From Spirometra erinaceieuropaei (lineage: Eukaryota > Platyhelminthes > Cestoda > Diphyllobothriidea > Diphyllobothriidae), in contig CACRXP010000660.1 of assembly GCA_902702965.1 (NCBI GenBank), positions 196,104-260,103 on the forward strand: a stretch of 64,000 bases of DNA, given 5' to 3'. The notes beneath the pieces were generated by a model. The model ran no database searches, was not told the DNA's origin, and was given only the letters and a program-made list of their open reading frames with translations. Both the position numbers and the translations under genes were made by a program. Below are positions 53,739-64,000 of this stretch, piece after piece (within the stretch, counting starts at the first letter, position 1; each line of letters starts with the position of its first letter).

Positions 53739-54240
53739 TCAGGAATTGTTGCCCGATGGTGCGCTAATTGCTTGATGGTCAACATGCAGTTTGTTAATTG
53801 CTGAAATCTCATTACCCACGTTAGATGTTGGCGTGATGATTGCTCGAACATCTGGCTCACCAGCTTGCGCGCTCCCCGAGTGGTCAATTAATTTGGCCAG
53901 CCTATTCCTCGGCACGGATTGACTGTGGTCCCGTGAACCACGATTCAAGCAACTCGCGGCTCACGCGAGTATCCCATCTCGCGAGGATTTCAGCCTAATC
54001 GAACTTGAATGTGTGGCCGGGTCTCGTCGAATGGGTCGCGACCCGAGAGTTGGCGTCATCTCTCGCACCGCCGCCGCGTATTCGGCGATTTGCCCCTGAA
54101 GTCGTCTTCCAGTTTCTCCGACGTAATTGCTTTGCCCACAAATGTACCAGATGCGATGGAAGACTTCAGATGTTTCTTGCCATGGCGGCGGTTTTTTTGG
54201 TCTCATCACCTGACGCCGGTGTCTGTGCAACTCTTATCCC
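53739..54240 (-). pseudogene. Decayed GIY-YIG tail of Penelope-like family A
   Basis: The minus-strand frame reads ETSEVFHRIWYICGQSNYVGE, then TGRRLQGQIAEYAAAVREM, and in a later frame AIITPTSNVGNEISAINKLHV. These correspond to the copy at 18745-19245. It is frameshifted. Confidence 0.65.
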
Positions 54241-54289
54241 AAGTGGTGGAGTTGGAGTTGACTTTATACGTCAAGGGAAAAGGTATTTC

Positions 54290-54815
54290 CAATGCTACGG
54301 CCGCTCAGGCATCAAAACCAACCACCCGGTGAACTCCCCCATACGTGCAAAATGTATCTGAACTAGTTGAAAGACAATTTACAAAGTACCAGATACACGT
54401 AGCACACCAGCCGACAGCTACCTTACGCACACAGCTTGTACACCCCAAGGACAGGGTTGGCTATCTGGGAAGAAAATGTGTTGTCTACAAAATCCCACTG
54501 TTCTAGTTGTGATGCCGTCTATTGTGGCCAAACTGGGAAATCTGTCTCAACCCGCATACATGAACATCAGTCAGCGGTGAAGAGACGCGACCATTTATCC
54601 CAGGTGGCCATGTACACACCGGATACTGGGCACAAATTTGCATAGGAAAACACTCGCACTGTTGGCGCCTGCCAAATAAATATGGACTACAAATTCCTGG
54701 AGGCAATGCACTCAGATGAGGCATGCATCAACCGGCATATCCATCTAGATGCCACTTACAAAATCGTTAAGGACAGATTTGAACTGACTCAATCAACCCC
54801 GAGAAGATGACTTTT
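54290..54815 (+). pseudogene. Penelope-like GIY-YIG fragment, plus strand, third type
   Basis: An upstream block reads FQCYGRSGIKTNHPVNSPIR. After frame changes come HCSSCDAVYCGQTGKSVSTR, IHEHQSAVKRRDHLSQVA and TPDTGHKF. A last block reads NMDYKFLEAMHSDEACINRH. CxxC-DAVYxGQTGKS and EHQxAVKR are GIY-YIG features of Penelope-like elements. It lies divergently next to the minus-strand family-A copy. Confidence 0.65.
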
Positions 54816-54952
54816 ACCAATCATAGAATTCTTTGTCAGACTCGGTTAAGAAGTTAAATGTTTTCACACATCCGTTGTCTAAAGACGAATTAGGGAACCA
54901 GTCTCGAAAATTTACACAATAAAGTTTGCTGTTTCCCTAAGAATTCCATATT

Positions 54953-54954
<2 letters not shown>

Positions 54955-54983
<29 letters not shown>
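54955..54983 (+). repeat. (TA)n microsatellite
   Basis: About 14 TA units. Further short TA runs lie near 55517 and 61750. Confidence 0.85.
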
Positions 54984-54986
<3 letters not shown>

Positions 54987-54989
54987 CAC

Positions 54990-56140
54990 AATAAACTTCC
55001 TTTCCTAAAGCACATATTTGACTTCGACATATATATACATGCGTACATAACGACAGTAATATATTATCAGCCGCATCATGTCTGAACACGTGGACACTGT
55101 GTGTGTCCTTGGCTGGAACACGACCTTCGCTGTCTAACTGACGGCGCGGCTGCCACGTGCGTCCTTAGTCGGAAATTATGGCGTGCCGTCTGGTCGCGTT
55201 AGCGTAACGCATGTTAGGCGAGAGGCATACGCATATGCCGGTTTACATAACCATCGCCGTAATTTCAGAGGCCGAGGAGTCCTCCAATTACCTGGCCGAC
55301 TGGCGTCATTACGTTTGTGTCGACGAAATCCATCTCATAGCCAGCTTACATGGTGTAGCTGCTGTGGCAGCTCTTAGCAGTCGTGAGCACTACCTTCTTT
55401 CCTTTCTGACCCACAGCATGGGAACCGATAAACTATCAGAGATCACGCACTTGCATTTCTCTAATCCATGCTCCGCCTAACCTTGTAGACAGTGGCATCG
55501 CCAATACGTTCTGCGATTGCATATATATATATGATATAATGCTCCCTCGTTGGTGGAGCAGATACCGAATCAACGGTTTATGACGATGGACGTTCCCTTC
55601 GAACTGCTCGTTTATCCACTAGACTCCCCGTGATCTTTCCTCTGGTTTGCTGCCGTGCTTTTTGACCCGTGAATGAGTAAACTAACAGAGTTGCTTTTAT
55701 GCTTCTTATCTTATGACTGCTATGATGGCTTAGAACCCCTGTTGTGTTTGGAGTCCTCCTGTGCATCGAACCTGCACATGAAGTGGACGGCGAGACAGTT
55801 TAGGGGAGAGGGTGGAGACAGCAGTAGTTCTTTCATTTTATTTCACTGCGTAGTAAATGTCGAGAATTGGTACTGTTAGGCGATTCGTAGATGTTTAGTT
55901 ACTTAAATCCCTTGGTTATGATGAGGGAGTCATCGAAACAAATTGCCCCAGAGCGCAAGATCCTAGAGGATAATAGGAACCCTTTTTAACTCTTGTAAGA
56001 GTATTTCTGGAATTGGGTTCTCAATGGGCAACACACTGTAGCGGCAGCACGAGTTGGTAAATAATTCAAAAAAATTTAGCTTTTTGCTTTTTAGCTAAAA
56101 GAACTCCGGATCAAAGTGTGCGTTTCCACGTTGCGAGTTG
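54990..56140. other. No recognisable gene
   Basis: Mixed-composition DNA with short frames only. Confidence 0.3.
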
Positions 56141-56143
56141 GCA

Positions 56144-56144
56144 T

Positions 56145-56172
<28 letters not shown>
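56144..56172 (+). repeat. (TA)n microsatellite next to repeat R2
   Basis: About 14 TA units, directly upstream of an R2 copy. Confidence 0.85.
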
Positions 56173-56176
<4 letters not shown>

Positions 56177-56189
56177 CAGTAATGAACGC

Positions 56190-56400
56190 ACACTGATCCA
56201 TGGGCTTCCCAAGACCAAAAAGCTCCCTATTGGGGGCAACTGGTGGAACAACTGTGCCAGATGTGTCTGTGCGCATGTCTGTGTTTCCGATTCCAGATGC
56301 TGCTTAGGGTTATTATTGACTGAATGAAGACACAATAAGCCCAAAACGGTACTGTATCAATCTACCCACATTCTCTGTCGCCCTCCTCGCTGATATATAT
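56190..56400 (+). repeat. Repeat family R2, copy 1
   Basis: GCCAGATGTGT...CTGAATGAAGACACAATAAGCCC...TATCAATCTACCCA matches the copy at 61590-61760 along about 170 bp. Both are near TA-rich tracts. No coding capacity is seen. Confidence 0.55.
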
Positions 56401-56476
56401 TTGGGTAGTTTGTTTACTTAAACACAAAAGATGCTTCTGATTCATTGCAGTTGATCAGCTGCATTAACGTTGAGTG

Positions 56477-57440
56477 CAATAGGCCGGCTAACTCATGAAA
56501 TATCGACCGAAAGTCCGAAATGCGTTTTCGTTTCTAAAAGATTAACTAAGTAGGGTTGTAAAACTAATCGTCATGCAGCATAATTATATAGTGATTCAGT
56601 TACTTCTGGATGCCGCTTTCAAACGAACTTCTTTCCGGCTGCATGTAAAAACTATACTCTGTAATAAATGACTACTTAATTAGCATGCATTGCTCTCATT
56701 GATTTTCGATGTTTCATAGGAGACATGCATAAAAGTATTCTTCTGCTCATTCAGTAGTAAATTACGTCTTCTATGAATTTTTTGTCCGAAGAAAGGGCAT
56801 AATTCGGTTTTCAAAAACTTCCCTAATTTTCGAATGATTTTGAACCCGACCTGACGTTACACTTGCAATCAGGGCTTCCAAACTATAGGCCGTATATTTT
56901 CGGCGTGCGAAAAACCATAAATTTTTCTACAGTATTAAAAGGAGCCTATATGTGGTTAATAAAATTTAGCAGTAGACATGAACCGTATTGTTAACTGTAC
57001 ATGTCACATTGTCTAATGCAGAGGCATGACGTTTTATGTACGGCCATTTCACAGAAGTAAAAAATCTCACAATAAGGAACTTTTTAGAACCAAATTATAC
57101 CCTTTCTTCGAGTAAAAAATTGGCAGAAGACGTAATTTATTGCCGAATGAGCAGAAGAATACTTTTATGCATGTCTCCTATGAAACACAATTGAAGTTTT
57201 AAGGGCATCGAAAATCAATGAGAGCGATGCATGTTAATTAAGTAGTCATTTATTACAGAGTATAGTTTTTGCATGCAGCCGGAAAGAAGTTCGTTTGAAA
57301 GCGGCATCCAGAGGTAACTGAATCATTATATAATTATGCTGCATGACGATTAGTTTTATAACCCTACTTAGTTAATCTTTTAGAAACGAAAACGCATTTC
57401 GGACTTTCGGTTAACATTTCATGAGTTAGCCCACCTACTG
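56477..57440. mobile_element. Foldback MITE, ~960 bp
   Basis: The left end CAATAGGCCGGCTAACTCATG and the right end CATGAGTTAGCCCACCTACTG (followed by TA) are inverted. Arms mirror each other, for example AAATGACTACTTAATTAG near 56663 and its inverse near 57236. Non-coding. Confidence 0.7.
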
Positions 57441-57442
57441 TA

Positions 57443-58808
57443 AGCATCAGTTTCTCCGGGAAAATCTATTTTTCAGTAAACATTAGTTACAGTCCGTTGT
57501 TTCCTGCAGTTTTCGTGTTGATTGCCGAAAATCTCACTGAGGTATTGGACCTGAATAATATCCGAAAACCTAGTAGATTTCTGATGACGTTTTGCGTCTA
57601 CCTGCACCAAATGAAATACTTTTAATCTGACACCGTTAGCACCACCGATTCTGTCCTATGATCCGATTTTAATTGGAACGGATCTCTGAAATGATATTGG
57701 GTGAACTATTCGAACTTCTTGACAAGTTGTCTGCGGGACTTCTACTATAAGTATGACACTTACTTTAGAAAGAAAATGCATGTAAATTTTTTCGGACTGT
57801 GTTTTCGAAAGTGCCCTATTTGAGAAGGTTATTTGCATGGCATGAGGCCCGAATACGGCTAAATAATCACGGCAAATAAGCCCAAGCAAACCCTCCGTCT
57901 TTCTACCATTGCCCGGCTAGACTTCTCGGCAAGACATTCATAATTTTCTGGACTCATGATTCCACCACTGTCAGACTTAACTGCAGCTTGCGTTTGAATT
58001 TTAGGGCGTTTGCTATTCAGAGTCCTGTGCATTTGGCCACATGGAAACCTTTAACTTCTTGGCAGGTCATTTTGTCTCAGAGTTTTTATGTGCGAGCAAC
58101 AGATGCATGAATCAAGCCTGTGATGTTGCAAGTCTGTTACGTAATTCAGATATTGTGACAGGGTCAGTCTGTGCAACCAGCTCTTTGTGTGACATCGGCC
58201 TTTCGTGGCTCTGACAGCACTCTCTGTCTCTCCTGAGAGCTGAACTGACGTATGATCTCGTGTTCTACTGATGGTGGACAGTCACTGTTAGCATGATCGA
58301 ACTTGCGCACCTGGGGTGTGCGTATTCGTGGTCTTTTCTGAGGTCTGCACTGTACTTGCCTCGGAATCCATGAAACTGATTCATGCGTTTGTCTTCAAAG
58401 AGTTAGTGATTTGAGGGCAGGGGTAGGGCGACTGCAATCTCTTGCCGGCCGTTTAGGTAAGTCCTTTGGAAACAGACAGAAGGGCTTCTTTATCGTCTTC
58501 TGTAGTCCGCGCCTATTCGCTGTGTCTTTGGCAGCGTAGAATACATTGGGTAGCTCGGCCACAGTAAGCGACGGCCGTCGTGAGTTAGGTGTGTGTCCAG
58601 AAAATCACGGTCGCTAGTGCCTCGCAGAATGCAGCCTAGCCCATTTGATCGTAGGTGGGTCACCCCTCGGATAATGCAGCATGCATCACCGGTAGGCATT
58701 ACCCCTCCCGTAGTTTAACAGACATTACTTAAAATGAACCAATCATGACCTGGTCCCGACCCACAGCAGACGACTCCACAGGCCCTCTTTCACTCTCTCT
58801 CTCAGGCA
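57443..58808. other. No supported gene
   Basis: A very good acceptor (TTGTTTCCTGCAG, near 57508) is followed by a short open stretch and GTATTG, but its phase does not fit the FNDC3-like gene. Nothing else was seen. Confidence 0.3.
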
Positions 58809-58810
58809 TA

Positions 58811-59804
58811 CAGTGAGTGACCGATCTCATGAAATGTTGGCTGAATTTCTGAAATGCGTTTTCGATTGGGAAGGATTACTTGGTCGCAGTTGTAATACCG
58901 ATTATCCGAAGACATACTCTTATAACATTTCGGACTTGACAGGATGTCGGCTTTTAAATGCACTTCTTTTAAAATCTTCTGTAGAAAGCGTACTCGGTAA
59001 AAATGACTACTTAAGTAGCATGCATTTTCCCATTGATTTTCGATGGTCTTGGAAAGTCAAATATATTTTATAGAAACCATAAACAAAAATATGCTTTCTT
59101 TTAGTCAATCAATAGAGAATCACGTCTTATTTATATGTTATACTAAAGGAAGGAGTATAATAAGGTTTTAAAAAAGTTTTCTAATTGCCGAATAATTTGG
59201 AGCCTGATCATTCGTTGCATTAGCGCTTAGTGATTTCACTCTACAAGGTGTATGCGTTCCGTTTAAGGAAAATCACATATTTTTCTATGCCATTAAAAAG
59301 ATATCATACAGAGTCCATAAATGTTACAGTGGATGCGGGCCATGTTGTACATTTCATGGGGAGCAGTGGTAAACGGCCATGTACGATGCTATGCGAATGG
59401 ACATTTCGCGGTCTTAAAAAGTCTCATAATAAGAAACTTTTTTAAAACCTTATTTTACTCCTTCCTTAAGTATAACATATAAAGAAGACGTGATTCTCTA
59501 TTGATTGACTAAAAGAAAGCATATTTTTGTTTATGGTTTCTATATAATAGATTTGACTTTCCAAGACCATCGAAAATCAATGGGAAAAATGCATGTTACT
59601 TAAGTAGTCATTTTTTTACCGAGTACGCTTTCTACAGGAGATTGAAAATAAGTGCACTTAAAAGCCGACATCCTGTCAATTCCGAAATGTAATAAGAGTA
59701 TGTCTTTGGATAATCAGTATTACAACTGCGACCAAGTAATCCTTCCCAATCGAAAACGCATTTCAGAAATTCAGCCATTGTTTCATGAGATCGGTCACTC
59801 ACTG
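58811..59804. mobile_element. Foldback MITE, near-perfect ~994-bp palindrome with TA duplication
   Basis: TA (58809-58810) CAGTGAGTGACCGATCTCATG ... CATGAGATCGGTCACTCACTG TA (59805-59806). The arms match closely through the whole length; GATTACTTGGTCGCAGTTG at 58876 returns inverted at about 59732. It belongs to the GTGAGTGAC subfamily shared with 28047. Confidence 0.75.
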
Positions 59805-59806
59805 TA

Positions 59807-61580
59807 AGTCAACGTCGTCAGCGCACACCCCAGCTCCACCAGTGACCGCTGTCGTCAGAGGCAGCAGGTCCGGGTTCTGTACAGAATAAAAACCTCTTTC
59901 TGATGGCTTCCCTGTTCTCGCCTAAATCAGGATAGATCGTACAACAGGGGGAACTGGATATAAACTCATTTTTCGCGTCGTTACAATAATTACATGTGCG
60001 CCAGACTTGTTATATTGGGTAATGTACTGAATTGCCATGAGAAATGGTATTCGAGTATCGGTCTCTTCTTCACTTGTCCACGCGGACCGGTGATCTGCCA
60101 GAGCAGTTTGTTCTATTGTTGTAACTGGTGTGGCATGCGCCCTAGTCTAACGATAGCCACGAACACACACATATACGTAACAGTTAAAAAACGCATGCGG
60201 ATCCCGTTCAGCCCGACGAATGTGTGCAATAAACTAATGTGCCCCGTTTTGTTTTAACACACTAGCGCGCAGCCCGTTTGGGGCGACCGCACACACACAA
60301 ACACGTGAATAGGTCGCGCGGCTGATGCAGTGTTTGAGAGCCCTCAGGAGTTCTCCAACGCATGCATGTACGCACAAACGCGCATCAACACGTGGCCCCA
60401 GTCGTTAACCCTGTACTTGACTCTCGCCCTTTCCATCTCTCGGTGACCAAAACAGCGGCAACTCCAGGCGCCTGTATGCTCGCGCGTGCTGTTAAAACCC
60501 AGTGTTTGTATTTTCTGTGGTCGGTCACTCGCGAGCTCGCGTTTGTGTGTGTTTTTACGTTACCGATGCTAGTCATACGTTAACCAATGAGAACTGTCGT
60601 CGCACTCACCAGAGCCCTAGTGAAACAATAATAAGCAAGTTATGCATGCGGGAAGTGTAGCCGACCTCGACTTCAGAGAGAACTCAGGTCAATTACATGA
60701 CCTGTTTAGCATGAAAACATTACTTTTTCTACGCAACCCCCCGGAAAACAAAAGCCTACAGCTTATCACGCGAGGCTGTACAGTCTCAGCTTTTCAGTCG
60801 TCAGGTGTTGGAAATAAGCAGCAAAAAAGATTGGAAGCGCCCCGATTCAGTGAGCTTCACTCTAACATGCCGGTGCATATTGACGATCTCAGTAAATCGA
60901 AGGTGAAATCGTGACTGTCTGCTAGGAAAACGGTAAACTCCACGAGCAACTGGACACGAATTCGAACTTTCAGTTCTTCGAACAACAGCTCTAGCATCTT
61001 TTGCGTCTACCAATTAATTATTCTCAACTAGTATACTTTCGTTTCGCCGCCTCTCCAGACAGGGTTGTTTCCGTTGGGAAGGTAGAAGGGAAGATGAATT
61101 CCTTCACATGGCTGGCGGCCTTGGCTGTCATAGGCAAGACATAGAGAAACCAGTGAAAATACGACGTCAGACTTTGTTGTTCATCAGCAACTGTTTGGTG
61201 CCGAGGGCGAGGCCGACAGGCATGCTGGCTCGCTAACAATTACGACGGCCGCAAAGGGGTCAAAGGTAACAAGAGTCCACCGGCGGTCAATCTCGGAGAG
61301 GTCAACACTAATCAGCAGCGAACGGGCAGGTCATAGTTCGTAGCTCGAGCATGGATATAATGCCAGGCAGGCATCAAGGCTAAAACAATCAAGGCCAGCA
61401 GGAACAAACAACGCACAAATCTGATGGTGGAGACGATAGAGAGTTTCCGCAACGTCAGTCCAAATATATTTCGATCCATGAAATCGGCCCTTCCTCTTCC
61501 TCGGGGGATGATGAACAGCACAGAGGATGACAGGTGGCAAGGCACTGATGAACGTCGGTTCGATGAGGTGCTTATGACCG
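59807..61580. other. No supported gene
   Basis: The stretch is rich in CA/TG-type short runs around 60280-60560. Frames have no family resemblance. Confidence 0.3.
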
Positions 61581-61589
61581 CTCTGGTAG

Positions 61590-61760
61590 ACCGTTGTGGT
61601 GGACCACCTGCGCCAGATGTGTTTGTGTGCCTGTTTGGGTTTCTGGTCTCAGCTGCTGGTCAGGGTTATGATTGGCTGAATGAAGGCAGAATAAGCCCGA
61701 AACTGTTTCGTATCAATCTACCCATCATACTCTGTCGTCTCCCCCTTGATATATAAATAA
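61590..61760 (+). repeat. Repeat family R2, copy 2
   Basis: GCGCCAGATGTGTTTGTG ... GGCTGAATGAAGGCAGAATAAGCCC ... TATCAATCTACCCATC matches 56240-56390 and ends in a TA-rich tract. Confidence 0.55.
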
Positions 61761-62059
61761 ATATATATAGAAAGGGTATTGAAAACGACGAGGAAAACAG
61801 GGACTCCCATTTATGATTTATTAGCCATCATCAGTCACCTTTACTCAACCTTAGATCTGGATGACATGGGATTCAAATTCAGTCTCATTGGTCATTAGTT
61901 GTTGAGTACTCCTACCCTCTATAACTTATCTACAGCTCCGTTGTCCTGTCGGTTTTGTTCGGGAACATTCACCATCATATTGAGTCCCATGGCTCAATGG
62001 AATTCCTGAAGGTTCGGAATTTTCGTGAAATTGGAATTTCACCGTTTAAGTCAGTTTAA

Positions 62060-62590
62060 ATGGGTTTATTAAGAGAATGAGGCTTTCGCCCTTGGGCTCC
62101 CCATTCATATCGATAAACAGAAATAGAATCAATGGTTACATCAGTAAATCTAGAAATTCAAAATTTAAAGGTAAGTGTGTGCCAGGCACAAACTGCCGCC
62201 ACTAAAATAATCGTGAGTATATGTACAGTAGTTTCTCAGCAAATGAGCGTCTAGTCTGCACTTAAATGATCCAACAATTTCGGAAAGAACCACCGCATCA
62301 GGGAGTCCGTCGTATGCTCCAAGGACCCTCTGCGCGACGGCCTTTCATCGAACGTCCGTGTGGGCCAGCTTCCTCTGCAGTTTGAAGGGATGACCACGCA
62401 GACGGTCAGTCCCGGCCGATTCGAAGAATTCGTCAAAATCTAGGGCGCTCTCACGGCCTCTGACAATCCGGTAGGTTTAAATGAGATCGCCGCGCAGTTG
62501 CCTGTAATTGAAGGGAAACGGATTTAGTTCGGTCAGCCTGGTTTCGTGAAGCAGATGATGAAGATTCTTGACCATCTTCGTAGACATCGC
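62060..62590 (-). pseudogene. LINE reverse transcriptase C-terminus, minus strand
   Basis: The minus-strand frame reads HLLHETRLTELNPFPFNYRQ, LRGDLI, a stop, TYRIVRGRESALDFDEFFES, AGTDRLRGHPFKLQRKLAHT, then a stop and a segment with VGSFKCRLDAHLLRNY. This is the CR1/Jockey-type C-terminus. It is 5'-truncated near 62590 and ends in a short 3' UTR near 62060. Confidence 0.72.
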
Positions 62591-62599
62591 CTGTAAAAA

Positions 62600-63770
62600 T
62601 GTCGCTATAACTAGACCCCTTTGCCCAGTGAACCGGGATTTAAAATAATCTCACCTAGCTCGTTCTTGAAGTCTAGAGTTGCGTCTTTTCACGTAATGGT
62701 AAGAATTTCGCTTGCGGAGCCAATCCCGGGGAATATGAGGAAGATGACACGGGGATTTCTGGAGAACAAGGGTTTGTCCTTGCAATGTAACAAAAGCCCC
62801 TCAAGCCACTTGCCAAGAATAAAGTAAAAGTGAAACTCAGTTCATATTTCGCCCACTGGCACCGACCAAGTACTTCACTCTAACTGTAGATTTGTCCTCA
62901 TGATGTGTGGTAAGCGGACGGCAGGTCAAATTGTCCGTTTGCTAACTGAATAGGCTTATGATTGTCGCTTGATATCTGATCGCCTTAGGTTAGTAAGCTG
63001 TTTATCATGACGGGATGAGTAAGACCCTTCTAACGCCACCCAGCTCTTTCGCCCTGTTGAAATTTTTCGGAAAGGCGTTGGCATTCAATTCGTCTCCCTC
63101 AGAAACTGGGATAGCACCAATTATCCATAGACAGACTACTGTACAGCACATTTAGTAACGTTAATGTTTTTAACACTTGGAACAGTTCGTTTGTCCGTCT
63201 GGTTCCGAAACTTGTGCCCATCTGAAAAAAACTTCCGTAGATGTTTGATGTTTCTATTTTCAACTTTTTGATATAATTCGCTTCCTTGTAACAAATAGGG
63301 AGTTCAAAGTTTCAACACCTATGTTTCCCTCAAACAAACTGAAATTGAAGCATTCTCGAAAGGGTTTTCTCGCTTATTATTGGCAATTTCAGCATTTCAT
63401 TTGGGTTAGACTTTGGAATGAAACACACTGAATCAGTCGCACGCGTAAGCTGTTGGCGAATTAGCGTTTCTGGGTCGTGTGAAACTTCTATCTTCCCTCA
63501 TTAGTTCGGAGGATTCTCCCCCACCTTCGTCTTCGCGTTTCTCCCAATGATTTTTGAGCCTCTTAACATAGAAGATCGATTGCTAAGGCCGACGTACTTT
63601 CCTAAATGAGACCAGCCCGAAAGACAGCCTCGTGAGGTCTCACTCGCTCATATCAAATTATACCCAGAAATAAATATACCATCGTTTGATGCACTCCCAG
63701 CAGGTGTTCTCGTTTCCATTTACAGCTATTCTTACGTTTCGCATTCTACCCTAGGCCCACAAAGGGTAGT
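62600..63770. other. No recognisable gene
   Basis: Intergenic DNA with short frames only. Confidence 0.3.
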
Positions 63771-63774
63771 GCGC

Positions 63775-64000
63775 ATTAGTCTTACCCGACAGTTCGACCG
63801 TCGATTTCGACGATGTCCACCGTGTGCCCCACAGCTGCAGCAGCGGTGGGAGCAGGGTCGGTGACTTACGCAGGGGGTTTATAGTGCCAGTGGACTTGCG
63901 TAGCATCTACCTACACTCTCTCCTCCTCCCCCGCCTGAGCCCGGTGTCAAGACAGAGTCAAGAAGACCGGAGACGAGGGAGGCCGCAGGTGGATGGCTCG
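63775..64000 (-). repeat. SINE-like repeat R1, minus strand, running off the window
   Basis: GACAGTTCGACCGTCG...CCACCGTGTGCC...GTGGACTTGCGTAGCATCTAC is the reverse complement of the R1 3' part. The copy continues past the window end. Confidence 0.6.

Larger units (their letters stand above)
53557..54250 (-). mobile_element. Penelope-like element fragment (family A), minus strand
   Basis: On the minus strand: a GIY-YIG tail (54240-53739), then a stop followed by TGATGAAGG, then a hammerhead (53636-53595). The terminus TCCAGCGATCGACTCCTTCTT closes the element. The order is the same as at 18745-19540. No RT remains. Confidence 0.65.

Noticed and set aside
61815..61840. Minus-strand CTGATGATGGCTAATAAAT, considered as a hammerhead
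   Set aside because: It has the two outer parts of the family-A motif but lacks stem II, GAAA and ACGTC; at most a deletion remnant.
1..64000. CRISPR arrays, bacterial promoters, operons, ribosome-binding sites, replication origins
   Set aside because: The window is eukaryotic, with introns and LINE/Penelope/MITE repeats; nothing prokaryotic was seen. Spaced repeats are microsatellites or mobile-element arms.

Overview
This window is eukaryotic nuclear DNA. It has no operons, it has GT-AG introns with pyrimidine-rich acceptors, and it is crowded with interspersed repeats. Two things point to a flatworm, most likely a diphyllobothriidean-type tapeworm: the mix of CR1/Jockey-group LINEs with many decayed Penelope-like (GIY-YIG) fragments, and a retrotransposon tail carrying degenerate C2H2 fingers preceded by an EANRIA-type stretch. 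The taxon is an inference from repeat families and was not tested by any search. Two host genes can be supported. The first (331-12396, + strand) is a seven-exon gene for a predicted 250-residue secreted protein; every junction is GT-AG, all seven phases agree, and an AATAAA follows the stop. The second (46493-49410, + strand, continuing out of what can be followed) has two exons whose joined product matches the N-terminal region of the FNDC3 family. Almost everything else is mobile-element sequence. Region by region: 0.3-12.5 kb is the secreted-protein gene. Its introns hold foldback MITEs, Penelope-like fragments with hammerhead ribozymes, and a second, different hammerhead repeat near 7.6-8.0 kb. 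13-17 kb holds LINE remnants and a foldback element inserted into another foldback element. 17.7-19.6 kb holds two short Penelope-like insertions with visible target-site duplications. 20-28 kb holds scattered repeat fragments and tRNA-like sequences. 28.5-44.9 kb is a dense cluster of LINEs in both orientations, including one nearly intact copy (28569-33376) followed head-to-tail by the truncated start of a second. 46.5-49.4 kb is the FNDC3-like gene. 50-64 kb holds a SINE-like repeat, further Penelope-like fragments, two more foldback elements and a LINE tail. The main observations for follow-up are two structurally different families of hammerhead ribozyme, one with a 2-bp closed stem III and one with the self-complementary ACGU stem III expected to work as a dimer. 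Also notable are GIY-YIG-only Penelope units flanked by inverted terminal-repeat pieces, and a ~1 kb near-perfect palindrome family with TA target duplications. All comparisons were made by eye; no database search or folding program was run.
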